The position numbers and the translations under genes were made by a program. A stretch of DNA of 64,000 nucleotides from Actinomadura sp. NAK00032. Lineage in GTDB: Bacteria; Actinomycetota; Actinomycetes; Streptosporangiales; Streptosporangiaceae. Location: contig NZ_CP054932.1 in NCBI RefSeq assembly GCF_013364275.1, forward strand, positions 5,952,001 through 6,016,000. The letters run 5' to 3'. The notes beneath the pieces were generated by a model. The model was given only the letters and a program-made list of their open reading frames with translations. It was not told the origin of the DNA and ran no database searches. Shown in pieces: positions 8,758-17,177 of the stretch. Numbering within the stretch: the stretch's first letter is position 1; each line of letters opens with the position of its first letter.

Positions 8758-11700
8758 ATGCAGTTCGCCATCCTTGGAGCGGTCGAGGTCCGGGCCGGCG
8801 GGGCCGCCGTGCCGATCGGCGGGCCCCGGGTCCGCGCGCTGCTCGCGATGCTGCTCCTGGACGCGGGACGCGTCGTCCCGGTGGAGCGGCTCATCGACGG
8901 GCTCTACGGGGAGGACCCGCCGAGCGGCGCCGCGAACGCGCTCCAGTCGCAGGTGTCGCGGCTGCGCCGCGCGCTCGGGGACGCGGCGCCGGTCGAGGGG
9001 CTGCCCGCCGGCTACCGGATCGCCGTCGAGCGCGAGGACGTCGACGTCCACCGGTTCGAGCGGCTCGCCGCCGGCGCGCGGCGGGCGGCGGCGGCCGGGG
9101 AGGCGGCCGGGCTGCTGGAGGAGGCGCTCGGGCTGTGGCGCGGCGCCGCGCTGGCCGACCTGGACGCGCCGTTCGCGGCTGCGCAGGCGGCCCGGCTGGA
9201 GGAGGCGCGGGCCTGCGCCGTCGAGGGCCTCGCCGAGGCGCGACTGAAGGCCGGCGATCCGGAGCCGGTGGTCGCGGCGCTGCGCGACCTGGTGGCCGCG
9301 CAGCCGCTGCGGGAGCGGGCGCGGGCGCTGCTGGTGCGGGCGCTGCACGCCGGCGGGCGGCAGGCGGAGGCGCTCGCGGTGTTCGAGGACGGGCGGCGGG
9401 CGCTGGCCGAGGAGCTGGGCGCCGACCCGTCGAAGGAGCTCGCGGACGCGCACCTGAGCGTGCTGCGCGGCGAGACCGGCCCCGAGCCGGTCCGCTCGGC
9501 CCTGCCCGCGCAGCTCACCAGCTTCGTCGGGCGCGAGGAGGAGCTGCGGCGCGTCCGCAGGATGCTCGCGCACGGGCGGCTCGTCACGCTGCTCGGGCCC
9601 GGCGGCGCGGGCAAGACGCGGCTGGCGATCGAGGCGGCCGCTCGCGAGGGCGGCGAGGTCTGCTTCGTCGATCTGGCGCCCGCGGTCGCGGCCGAGGTGC
9701 CGAAGGCGCTGCTCGGCGCGCTGGGGCTGCGCGAGGGCGGGATGCTGCCCGCCCCCGGCGAGCCGTCCCCGGACGCGGTGGAGCGGCTCGTCACGGCCCT
9801 GGACGGGCGGCGCGTGCTGCTCGTTTTGGACAACTGCGAGCACGTCGTGGCGGCCGTCGCGCCGCTCGCGCGGCGGCTGCTGAGCGCGTGCCCGGAGCTG
9901 CGGGTGCTGGCCACGAGCCGGGAGGCCCTCGCGATCACCGGTGAGGCGCTGCGGCCGCTGCCGCCGCTGGAGCTGCCGCCGGACGGCGCCCCGGTCGAGG
10001 CGGTCCAGGACTACCCGGCGGTGCGGCTGTTCCTGGACCGGGCCGAGGCGGTCCGTCCCGGGTTCGCGGTGGACGCGGGCAACGCCGGGGACGTGCTGCG
10101 GATCTGCCGGGCGCTGGACGGGCTGCCGCTGGCGATCGAGCTGGCGGCGGCGCGGCTGCGGTCGCTGCCGGTCGCCGAGGTCGCGACGCGGCTGGACGAC
10201 CGGTTCCGGCTGCTGTCGCGCGGGGACCGGGCGGCGGCGCCGCGCCACCAGACGCTGCGCGCGGTCGTCGAGTGGAGCTGGGACCTGCTCGGCGAGGCCG
10301 AGCGCACCCTCGCCCGGCGGCTGACGGTGTTCTCCGGCGGGCTCACGCTGGGGGCGGCGGCGGGCGTCTGCGACCTGGACGACGCCGACGAGCTGCTGGT
10401 CGAACTGGCCGACAAGTCGCTGGTGCAGAGCGACGGGTCCCGGTACCGGATGCTCGACACCGTCCGCGCGTTCTGCGCGGAGCGCCTGGAGGAGGCGGGC
10501 GAGCGGGAGCGGTTCGCGCGGGCCCACGCGGAGTACTTCGCCGCGCTGGCCGCGCGCGCCGAGCCGCACCTGCGGGGGGCCGGGCAGCTGGAGTGGCTGG
10601 AGCTGCTCGCCGCCGACCACGGGAACCTGCACGCGGCGCTGCGGTGGGGCGTGCGCGGCGACCCGGCGCTCGCGCTGCGGACGGTCGCGGCGCTGTCGTG
10701 GTACTGGTGGCTGCGCGGCCGGGTGGAGGGCGCGGCGCTGGCGTCCGAGCTGCTCGACGCGCTCGGCCCCGAACCGCCGGCGGGGATGGAGGAGGAGTAC
10801 GTCCTCTGCGTCACCAACGCGGTGGCCGGCGGGATCGCCGGCGAGCGGGCGGTGGCGTGGCTCGACCGGGCCGCGGTGCTGCTGCGGCGCGTCGACCGGG
10901 CGGTGCGGTACCCGGTCGTGATCGTCCTGTGGGCGCTCACCGCCGGGCCCGAGCGCACCGACTACGCGGCGTTCACCCGGCAGGTCGGGGACGACCCGTG
11001 GACGCGGGCGCTGGTCGCGATGAGCGACGGGTTCGTCGCCCAGCACGCCGGGGACATCGCCGGGACGGAGCGGCACTGCGGCGAGGCGCTGCGGCTCTTC
11101 CGGTCCTGCGGCGACCAGTGGGGCATCGCCAACGTGCTCGACACCCTCGCGCAGGCGGCCGGCTGGCGCGGCGACCACGCCCGCGCCCTGGCGATGCTGG
11201 ACGAGGCGCTGGACGTCCTCGCGCCGCTCGGCGCGCTGGAGGACACCGCCGACCTGCTGTACCAGCGGGCGTACGTGCTGATCCGCGGCGGGACGCCGGA
11301 GGCGGCGCGGGCGGACCTGGAGCGCGGCATCGACCTCGGGCGCCGGGCCGGCGCCCCCGACAAGGTCGCCGCCGGCCACTACGGGCTCGGCGAGATCGCG
11401 CGGCTGCGCGGCGACCTCGCCGAGGCGCGGCGGCTGTACGAGACGGCCCTCACCGGCTTCGCCTCCGAGCGGTTCATCGCCGCCGCGACGCGGGGCTCGG
11501 CGCTCGTCGGGCTGGGCTGGCTGGCGGTCGCCGAGGGCGACACCGGGCGGGCCCGCGCGCTGTTCCGCGAGGCCCTCGACATGTCGCTGGACCACCCCGT
11601 CTTCGTCTACCGGACGGCCGTGGCGACCGGGCTGGCCGGGGCGGCCGCCGCGGACGGGGACGGGGAGCGCGCGGCGCTGCTGCTCGGCGTGGCGGAGGCG

Positions 11701-11856
11701 CTGCGCGGCGTCCACGCCGCGGGCGGCGCCGACGCCGAGCGCGTCGCCGACGCCGCCCGCGGCCTGCTCGGCGGCGACGCCTTCGAACGGGCCTTCGCCG
11801 CGGCCGCCGCGCTCCCCCGCGACCGGGCCGGCGCGATCCTCGCCGGCACCGATTGA
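8758..11856 (+). CDS. SARP-family regulator with NB-ARC and TPR domains (AfsR-like)
   Basis: Large Streptomyces antibiotic regulatory protein of 1032 residues. Domains in order: an OmpR-like winged helix (about 1-95, MQFAILGAVEVRAGG start), a bacterial transcriptional activation domain (about 96-245), an NB-ARC ATPase beginning at SFVGREEELRRV (Walker A GPGGAGKT near 285, Walker B VLLVLDNCEHV), and C-terminal TPR-like helical repeats. The start at 8758 follows GGGAGA with good spacing; a GTG at 8740 is the alternative. Family members activate promoters by binding heptamer repeats phased at 11 bp. Such a repeat array begins at this gene's own stop codon and leads into the exporter gene downstream. 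Confidence 0.93.
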   Translation: MQFAILGAVEVRAGGAAVPIGGPRVRALLAMLLLDAGRVVPVERLIDGLYGEDPPSGAANALQSQVSRLRRALGDAAPVEGLPAGYRIAVEREDVDVHRFERLAAGARRAAAAGEAAGLLEEALGLWRGAALADLDAPFAAAQAARLEEARACAVEGLAEARLKAGDPEPVVAALRDLVAAQPLRERARALLVRALHAGGRQAEALAVFEDGRRALAEELGADPSKELADAHLSVLRGETGPEPVRSALPAQLTSFVGREEELRRVRRMLAHGRLVTLLGPGGAGKTRLAIEAAAREGGEVCFVDLAPAVAAEVPKALLGALGLREGGMLPAPGEPSPDAVERLVTALDGRRVLLVLDNCEHVVAAVAPLARRLLSACPELRVLATSREALAITGEALRPLPPLELPPDGAPVEAVQDYPAVRLFLDRAEAVRPGFAVDAGNAGDVLRICRALDGLPLAIELAAARLRSLPVAEVATRLDDRFRLLSRGDRAAAPRHQTLRAVVEWSWDLLGEAERTLARRLTVFSGGLTLGAAAGVCDLDDADELLVELADKSLVQSDGSRYRMLDTVRAFCAERLEEAGERERFARAHAEYFAALAARAEPHLRGAGQLEWLELLAADHGNLHAALRWGVRGDPALALRTVAALSWYWWLRGRVEGAALASELLDALGPEPPAGMEEEYVLCVTNAVAGGIAGERAVAWLDRAAVLLRRVDRAVRYPVVIVLWALTAGPERTDYAAFTRQVGDDPWTRALVAMSDGFVAQHAGDIAGTERHCGEALRLFRSCGDQWGIANVLDTLAQAAGWRGDHARALAMLDEALDVLAPLGALEDTADLLYQRAYVLIRGGTPEAARADLERGIDLGRRAGAPDKVAAGHYGLGEIARLRGDLAEARRLYETALTGFASERFIAAATRGSALVGLGWLAVAEGDTGRARALFREALDMSLDHPVFVYRTAVATGLAGAAAADGDGERAALLLGVAEALRGVHAAGGADAERVADAARGLLGGDAFERAFAAAAALPRDRAGAILAGTD

Positions 11857-11963
11857 GCGGGCACTGAGCGGGCGCTGAGCGGCCATTGAACAGTCGCTGA
11901 GCGGGCGCTGACGGGCCGCGCGCCCGGCCGTCAGCGGGCGGTGCGGGAACGGTCAGCGCGGCC
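11854..11963 (+). promoter_or_regulatory. 11-bp phased direct repeats, candidate SARP operator
   Basis: Starting at the TGA stop of the SARP gene, the sequence TGAGCGGGC(A/G)C recurs with an exact 11-bp period at 11854, 11865, 11876, 11887, 11898 and 11909 (units 3 and 4 are degenerate). In the same phase, TCAGCGGG occurs at 11931 and TCAGCGCG at 11953, 22 bp apart. DnrI/AfsR-type SARPs bind heptamer repeats with 4-bp gaps, that is an 11-bp period, on one face of the helix. The array sits 17-126 bp upstream of the MFS start codon. Regulation is inferred. Confidence 0.65.
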
Positions 11964-11979
11964 CGCGAGCGTTGCGGGC

Positions 11980-13518
11980 ATGAACACCTCAGCCCGCAAA
12001 TGGGGCACGTTCGCGATCTGCCTGCTGGCCGCGCTCGTGCCGAACATCGACCTGACCGCGCTGAACCAGGCCGTCCCGCACCTGAGCGCGGACCTGGACC
12101 CCTCGGCCACCCAGATCCTGTGGATCGCCGACGCCTACGGGTTCACGCTCGCCGGCCTGCTGATCACCATGGGCGGCGTCGGCGACCGGATCGGGCACAA
12201 GAAGCTGCTGCTGATCGGCACCGCGCTGTTCGCCGCCGCCTCCGCGGTGACCGCCTACGCGCCGAGCGCCGAACTGCTGATCGCGGCCCGCGCGCTGCTC
12301 GGCGTGGCGGGGGCGACGCTGATGCCGTCCGGCCTGTCGCTGATCCGCCGGGCGTTCCCCGAGCCGAAGGAGCGGACGGCGGTCATCGGCGCGTTCAGCG
12401 GCGTCGCCGGCCTCGCCGTCGGCCTCGGCCCGGTCGTGGCGGGCGCGCTGCTGGACCACTTCTGGTGGGGCTCCGTCTTCCTGATCAACGTGCCGATCAT
12501 GGCCGTGGTGCTGGTCGCCGGCGCGGTCGTGCTGCCGGAGTCGCGCAACCCCGTCAAGGGCCGGCTGGACCTGGTGAGCGTGCCGCTGTCGATCGCCGGC
12601 GTGCTCGGCGCGGTGTACGCGGTCAAGGAGGCCGCCGCGCACGGCCTGGACGAGACCCGCGTGTACGTCTCCCTGGCGATCGGGCTGGCCGCGCTGGCCG
12701 CGTTCGTCGTCCGGCAGACCCGGACGGCCGAGCCGCTGATCGACGTCCGGCTGTTCCGCCGCGCCGCGTTCGCCGGGTCCGTCGCCACGAACATGATCGC
12801 GATGTTCACCCTGGTCGCCCAGTCGCTGATCTTCTCGCTGTTCTTCCAGCTCGCGCTCGGCTGGTCGCCGCTCAAGGCGGGCCTGGCGGGCCTGCCGGGC
12901 GCGGCGGGCGCCATGATCGGGGGCGCCGTGCTGGCCCCGCCGCTGATCAGCGCGCTCGGCCGCGCCCGCGTCGTCGCCGCCGGCATGCTCATCTCGGCCG
13001 GCGCGTTCTCCCTCTACCTGATGATCGGCCTGCACACCTCGTACTGGGTGATGCTCCCGTCCATGCTGCTGGCCGGGCTCGGGATGGGGCTGGCGATGAC
13101 GGTCACCGCCGACACCGTGCTCGCGTCGGTCCCGAAGGAGCGCTCGGGCTCGGCGTCCGCGATCGCCGAGACGGCGACCGAGCTGGGCGGCGCGCTGGGC
13201 ATGGCCGTCCTCGGCAGCGTGCTGACCGCCGTGTACCGCAACGTCCTGGAGCTGCCCGCCGGCGTCCCGGCGCCGGCCGCGGCCGCCGCGCGCGACTCGC
13301 TGGCCGCCGGCCTCCAGGCCGCCGCGCAGCTCCCGGCCGCGCTCGGCGGGCAGGTCGCGACCGCCGCCCGCGAGGCGTTCGTGGACGGCATGCACGCCGC
13401 GCTGGTGTGCAGCGCCGGATTCGCCGCCGCGGTGGCCGTCTTCGCGCTGGTCACCCTCCGGAACGTGCCCAAGGTCATCGAGGACGCCGAGGAGCCCGAC
13501 CTGGTCCCGATCCCCTGA
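11980..13518 (+). CDS. MFS transporter, DHA2 (14-TMS) family
   Basis: Proton-driven drug/metabolite exporter of the DHA2 family, 512 residues with about 14 hydrophobic helices. Family motifs are visible: the GDRIGHKK loop between TM2 and TM3, ARALLGVAGA in TM4, and the motif-C-like GLAVGLGPVVAGAL in TM5. The start at ATG 11980 (MNTSARKWGT) puts the first helix immediately after the N-terminus; the upstream GTG at 11941 would run through the phased repeats. It follows the SARP gene in the same orientation and is probably its target. The likely role is export of a secondary metabolite or self-resistance. Confidence 0.92.
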   Translation: MNTSARKWGTFAICLLAALVPNIDLTALNQAVPHLSADLDPSATQILWIADAYGFTLAGLLITMGGVGDRIGHKKLLLIGTALFAAASAVTAYAPSAELLIAARALLGVAGATLMPSGLSLIRRAFPEPKERTAVIGAFSGVAGLAVGLGPVVAGALLDHFWWGSVFLINVPIMAVVLVAGAVVLPESRNPVKGRLDLVSVPLSIAGVLGAVYAVKEAAAHGLDETRVYVSLAIGLAALAAFVVRQTRTAEPLIDVRLFRRAAFAGSVATNMIAMFTLVAQSLIFSLFFQLALGWSPLKAGLAGLPGAAGAMIGGAVLAPPLISALGRARVVAAGMLISAGAFSLYLMIGLHTSYWVMLPSMLLAGLGMGLAMTVTADTVLASVPKERSGSASAIAETATELGGALGMAVLGSVLTAVYRNVLELPAGVPAPAAAAARDSLAAGLQAAAQLPAALGGQVATAAREAFVDGMHAALVCSAGFAAAVAVFALVTLRNVPKVIEDAEEPDLVPIP

Positions 13519-13556
13519 CCGGCCCGGCCGCCCCGCCGGCCGGCCTCCCCGAAAAT

Positions 13557-13584
13557 GTGATATCACTTTGCTATGATGGTGATA
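13557..13584 (+). promoter_or_regulatory. GTGATA half-site cluster overlapping a -10 element
   Basis: GTGATATCAC (13557-13566) is a perfect 10-bp palindrome. A third GTGATA half-site lies at 13579-13584, forming a second inverted repeat with TATCAC at 13561-13566. TATGAT (13572-13577), a good -10 hexamer, lies between them. This AT-rich island sits just upstream of the SPFH gene. The operon itself encodes a ribbon-helix-helix protein, so autoregulation at this site is a reasonable inference. Confidence 0.55.
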
Positions 13585-13605
13585 ACCGAGCAGGAGGAGG
13601 ACGGC

Positions 13606-14520
13606 ATGGCGGACGCGGTGGCCCGGGTGGAGATGCCGAGGCCGAAGATCGAGGAGCGGGCGGCGCGGGACCGCGGCGGCTGGCTGATGCTGGGCGTCGC
13701 GGTGCTGTGGATCGCGGTGGGCGGCGCGTCGATCGGCGCCGGGGTGGCGGCCGGCGGGGTCGCCGCCATCGCCGTCGGCGGCACGGTGGGCGGCCTGCTG
13801 GTGATCGCGGGGCTGGTGCTCGCGGCCGGGCTGACCCCGGTCGCGCCGGGCGAGGCGCGGGTGCTGCAGCTGCTCGGGCGCTACTCCGGGACCGTCCGCA
13901 CGGACGGGCTGCGGTGGGTGAACCCGCTGACCGAGCGGCGCCGGGTGTCGACCCGGATCCGCAACCACGAGACCGGGCTCGCGAAGGTCAACGACCTGGA
14001 CGGCAACCCGATCGAGATCTCCGCCGTGGTGGTGTGGCAGGTCGCCGACACCGCGCGGGCCGTGTTCGAGGTGGACGACTTCGTGGAGTTCGTCGCCTTC
14101 CAGACCGAGGCGGCCGTCCGGCACATCGCGGGCAGCTTCCCCTACGACGCCGCCGACCGCACCTCGCTGCGCGACAACGCCGACGAGATCACCGCGCAGC
14201 TGTCGGAGGAGCTGGCGCAGCGCGTCGCGTCCGCCGGGGTGGACATCATCGAGTCCCGGATCACCCGGCTGGCGTACGCGCCGGAGATCGCGCAGGCGAT
14301 GCTGCGCCGCCAGCAGGCGGGCGCGGTCGTGGCGGCGCGGCAGCGGATCGTGGAGGGGGCGGTCGGCATGGTGCAGCTCGCGCTCGACCGGCTGGACGAG
14401 GAGAACGTGGTGGAACTGGACGAGGAGCGCAAGGCGGCGATGGTCAGCAACCTCCTGGTCGTCCTGTGCGCCGACCGGGACGCCCAGCCGGTGGTCAACG
14501 CCGGCAGCCTCTACCAGTGA
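13606..14520 (+). CDS. SPFH/Band-7 domain membrane protein
   Basis: Stomatin/prohibitin-like protein of 304 residues that probably scaffolds membrane microdomains. Two hydrophobic segments (about residues 25-75) precede the SPFH domain, which begins at TPVAPGEARVLQLLGRYSGT and includes the strand-rich core NPLTERRRVSTRIRN. A helical region with RQQAGAVVAARQRIVEGAVGM follows. It starts at ATG 13606 behind a GGAGGAGG site; the ATG at 13573 has none. It is the first gene of a tight operon with a ribbon-helix-helix protein and a GPP34 protein, which suggests a joint membrane-related function. Confidence 0.9.
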   Translation: MADAVARVEMPRPKIEERAARDRGGWLMLGVAVLWIAVGGASIGAGVAAGGVAAIAVGGTVGGLLVIAGLVLAAGLTPVAPGEARVLQLLGRYSGTVRTDGLRWVNPLTERRRVSTRIRNHETGLAKVNDLDGNPIEISAVVVWQVADTARAVFEVDDFVEFVAFQTEAAVRHIAGSFPYDAADRTSLRDNADEITAQLSEELAQRVASAGVDIIESRITRLAYAPEIAQAMLRRQQAGAVVAARQRIVEGAVGMVQLALDRLDEENVVELDEERKAAMVSNLLVVLCADRDAQPVVNAGSLYQ

Positions 14521-14532
14521 CCGCGCGTAGCA

Positions 14533-14799
14533 GTGGCGGAGCGGAAGAAGATCCTGCTGCGGCTCGACCCGGCCGTGCACGACGCGCTGGCCCGGTGGGC
14601 GGGGGACGAGCTGCGCAGCACCAACGCGCAGATCGAGTTCCTGCTGCGGCGGGCGCTGGCCGACGCGGGCCGGATGCCGGGGTCGGCCGAGCGGATGCGG
14701 GGGCCGGGGCGGCCGCGCAGGCGGCCGGGGCCCACCGGTGGGGACGCGGACGGGAACGCGGACGAGGACGACCCGCCGGGCGGCGGGAGCGAGGACTAG
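14533..14799 (+). CDS. Arc-like ribbon-helix-helix protein
   Basis: Small protein of 88 residues starting at GTG 14533, 12 bp after the SPFH stop. Residues 1-45 fit the Arc/MetJ ribbon-helix-helix fold: a short strand KKILLRLDP, then helix AVHDALARWAGDE and helix TNAQIEFLLRRALADAG. Family members bind DNA as dimers using the strand. The C-terminal half is a disordered Pro/Gly/Arg then Asp/Glu tail. It probably represses its own operon through the GTGATA half-sites upstream of the SPFH gene, but a role in tethering DNA to the SPFH protein cannot be excluded. Confidence 0.85.
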   Translation: MAERKKILLRLDPAVHDALARWAGDELRSTNAQIEFLLRRALADAGRMPGSAERMRGPGRPRRRPGPTGGDADGNADEDDPPGGGSED

Positions 14800-14801
14800 C
14801 C

Positions 14802-15428
14802 ATGGTCGAGGTTCCGGAGTCGCTGCCGGCGCGCATGTACCTGCTGGCGTACGACCTGAGGAAGGGGAAGATGAGCAGCGGCGGCGCGCGGCTCGGCTAC
14901 GTGCTGCGGGGCGCGGCGCTGACCGAGCTGTACCTGGACGGGCGGCTGCAGGAGGAGCGCCGCCGCCCCGTCCCGGGGACGCCGGGCGACGACCCGTACG
15001 GGGTGGCGGCGCAGATCGCGGCGTCCCGGCCCCGGTCCTGGCAGCACTGGGTGCGCAGGGACGCCAAGGCCATCGTGGGGACGGTCCGGGACGAGCTGGA
15101 GCGCGACGGCTGGATCCGGGTGCGCCGCGGCCGGGTGCTCGGCCTCGTCCCGCGGCAGGTGGTCGCCGTGAAGGACCCGCGGGTCGTGAAGGAGCTGTGG
15201 GGCGGCGCGTCGTCGGCCCTGCGCGGGCGGCCGGTGGCACATGTGAACAGCTACGACGCGGCGGCGGTGGCGCTCGCGGCGGCGGGCGGGCTCGGCTCGG
15301 TGCTGCCGCGCCCCGACCGGCGCCGGCACCGGCGGCGGATCGAGGAGCTGACCGCGCGCAGCGGCCCGGCGGCGCCCGCCGTCCGCAAGCTGATCCGGAG
15401 CCTGGACGCGGCGGCCGCCGCCGGCTGA
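14802..15428 (+). CDS. GPP34 (Golgi phosphoprotein 3-like) family protein
   Basis: Bacterial member of the GOLPH3/GPP34 family, 208 residues. The ATG lies 2 bp after the ribbon-helix-helix stop, so the genes are surely cotranscribed. Features of the family are visible: the N-terminal MYLLAYDLRKGKMSSG strand-loop, the mostly helical LGYVLRGAALTELYLDGRL segment, and a basic section (RDELERDGWIRVRRGRVLG). Eukaryotic GOLPH3 binds phosphatidylinositol-4-phosphate at membranes. The role in bacteria is unknown. Association with an SPFH protein supports a membrane-peripheral function. Confidence 0.88.
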   Translation: MVEVPESLPARMYLLAYDLRKGKMSSGGARLGYVLRGAALTELYLDGRLQEERRRPVPGTPGDDPYGVAAQIAASRPRSWQHWVRRDAKAIVGTVRDELERDGWIRVRRGRVLGLVPRQVVAVKDPRVVKELWGGASSALRGRPVAHVNSYDAAAVALAAAGGLGSVLPRPDRRRHRRRIEELTARSGPAAPAVRKLIRSLDAAAAAG

Positions 15429-15546
15429 CCGGCGGGCCGGCGCGGCCTCCCGCGCGCCATTGCGGTTTCCTACAAGATTCGGGGGCCGGGGTTTGTATCG
15501 GGCCCCACCGGCGGCCGGGGCCGCGCGGCCCATAGCCTTCTCCGAC

Positions 15547-16236
15547 ATGGACCCCGAGCGCCTTGTCTATCCGCTGATGAAGTACGTCGTCATGGGACCC
15601 GCCATGCGCGTGGCGTTCCTGCCCCGGGTGAGCGGCGTGCGGCACGTCCCGCGGACGGGGCCGGTGATCATCGCGGCGAACCACCTGGCGTTCCTCGACT
15701 CGTTCGCGGTGCCGCTGATCATGCCGCGCCGGGTGCACTTCCTCGGCAAGCACGAGTACTTCACCGGGGCGGGGATGAAGGGGCGCGCCACCGCGACGTT
15801 CTTCCGCGGCGTCGGGGCGATCGCGGTCGACAGGACCGGCGGGCGGGCGGCGCTGGACGCGCTCGACACCGCGGCGGCGGTGCTGGCGCGCGGCGGCGTG
15901 TTCGCCATCCACCCCGAGGGCACCCGCTCCCCCGACGGCCGGCTCTACCGGGGCCGCACGGGGGTGGCGCGGCTGGCGATGCGGACCGGGGCGCCCGTCG
16001 TCCCGGTCGGGATCATCGGCACCGGCCGGGTGCAGCCGCGGGGGCGGGCCGTCCCGCGGCCCGGCCGGATCGGGCTGCGCGTCGGCCCGCCGATGGACTT
16101 TCGGGGCCGGGACGAGGGCGTCCCGCGCGGCAAGGCCGCCCGGCAGGTCACCGACGAGATCATGGAGGCGATCCAGGCGCTGTCGGGCCAGGAGTACGTG
16201 GACGACTACGCGCCCCGCCCCGCCGAGTCCGGGTGA
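15547..16236 (+). CDS. 1-acyl-sn-glycerol-3-phosphate acyltransferase (PlsC family)
   Basis: Acyltransferase that moves a fatty acyl group to lysophosphatidate in phospholipid synthesis, at the cytoplasmic face of the membrane. The 229 residues show the diagnostic NHLAFLD box (H46-x4-D51), an FFRGVGAIAVDR block and the FAIHPEGTRS glycerophosphate-binding motif. A third conserved block (VPVGIIGTG) follows. I start at ATG 15547 (MDPERLVYPLMKYVV); the ORF is open upstream to 15460 but that stretch is low-complexity. TAGCCT lies 8 bases before the ATG, compatible with a leaderless transcript, though no -35 is evident. Confidence 0.9.
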   Translation: MDPERLVYPLMKYVVMGPAMRVAFLPRVSGVRHVPRTGPVIIAANHLAFLDSFAVPLIMPRRVHFLGKHEYFTGAGMKGRATATFFRGVGAIAVDRTGGRAALDALDTAAAVLARGGVFAIHPEGTRSPDGRLYRGRTGVARLAMRTGAPVVPVGIIGTGRVQPRGRAVPRPGRIGLRVGPPMDFRGRDEGVPRGKAARQVTDEIMEAIQALSGQEYVDDYAPRPAESG

Positions 16237-16260
16237 CGGCCCCGCCGTCCGGCCGCAGGT

Positions 16261-17148
16261 TTGAGCGTGACCGAAAGGGCACGATTCAGGGGGACGGACG
16301 GAGATGATGTGGAAATCAGCCTGGACCTCCTGCTCCCCCGGGACGCCGCGAGCGTCCCGGCGACACGGAGGCTCCTGGACGCGGCGCTCGCCGCACTCGG
16401 GGTCGAGGACCACATCCGGGACGACATCGAGATGATGCTGACCGAGGCGTGCAGCAACGTGATCCGGCACGCCGAGCACGGCGCCGGCTACACGGTGCGC
16501 GCCACCATCCAGGACCGCCGCTGCACCATCAAGGTGATCGACTCGGGCACCGGGTTCGACGCGGGGCGCGTCCCGCTGCCCGACCCGTCGGCCGAGCACG
16601 GCCGCGGGCTGCTGATCATGCGGTCGCTGGCGGACGACGTGCGGTTCAGCTCGTTCCCGGAGGACGGCGCCCTGGTCTCGCTGGAGAAGCGGCTGACCTA
16701 CGGCGAGGACAGCCTCGGCGGGCTGCTCACCGCGGACAGCGTCCTCGCCGACACCTTCCCGGAGGGGGACGAGTTCGCCGACCGGCTGTTCGACCTGGCG
16801 CGGGCCGGCGACACCGGGCGGCTCGTCGGCTACGTGGACGCGGGGGCGCCGGTGAACCTGTCCAACGAGCGGGGCGACACGCTCCTCATGCTCGCCGCGT
16901 ACCACGGCCACCCGGAGACGGTCCGGGCCCTCGCCGCGCGCGGCGCCGACCCCGAGCGCGCCAACGACCGCGGCCAGCGGCCCCTCGCGGGCGCGGTGTT
17001 CAAGCGGGAGGCGGGGGTGGTGCGGGCCCTGCTGGACGCGGGCGCGGACCCGCGGGCGGGGTCGCCGTCGGCCGCCGAGACCGCGCGGATGTTCGGCGAC
17101 ACCGAGTTCCTCGCCTGGTTCGACGAGGTCGCTCCCCCGCCCGCGTGA
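16261..17148 (+). CDS. RsbW-like ATP-binding protein fused to ankyrin repeats
   Basis: A single 295-codon frame joins two families. Residues about 20-145 form a GHKL/HATPase_c2 domain like anti-sigma factor kinases: N-box MLTEACSNVIRHAEHG near 60, G1 DSGTGF and G2 EHGRGLLIMRSLADDV. Residues about 165-290 form ankyrin repeats (NERGDTLLMLAAYHGHPETVRALAARGADP, split here by the next repeat NDRGQRPLAGAV). The ankyrin half resembles stand-alone proteins of about 130 residues. There is no stop or good start codon at the junction. The start is TTG 16261 or GTG 16267. Possible role: kinase or scaffold in partner-switching sigma control, with ankyrin repeats binding a partner. Confidence 0.85.
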   Translation: MSVTERARFRGTDGDDVEISLDLLLPRDAASVPATRRLLDAALAALGVEDHIRDDIEMMLTEACSNVIRHAEHGAGYTVRATIQDRRCTIKVIDSGTGFDAGRVPLPDPSAEHGRGLLIMRSLADDVRFSSFPEDGALVSLEKRLTYGEDSLGGLLTADSVLADTFPEGDEFADRLFDLARAGDTGRLVGYVDAGAPVNLSNERGDTLLMLAAYHGHPETVRALAARGADPERANDRGQRPLAGAVFKREAGVVRALLDAGADPRAGSPSAAETARMFGDTEFLAWFDEVAPPPA

Positions 17149-17177
17149 GTCACGCCCTGTGAGTCAGCCCGCGTGAG

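Noticed and set aside
8704..11886. Minus-strand frame of 1060 codons opposite the SARP gene
   Set aside because: Low-complexity translation; the plus strand carries all the family motifs.
11989..16911. Minus-strand frame of 1640 codons spanning MFS, SPFH, GPP34 and PlsC genes
   Set aside because: It crosses five well-supported genes on the other strand and has no recognisable domain.
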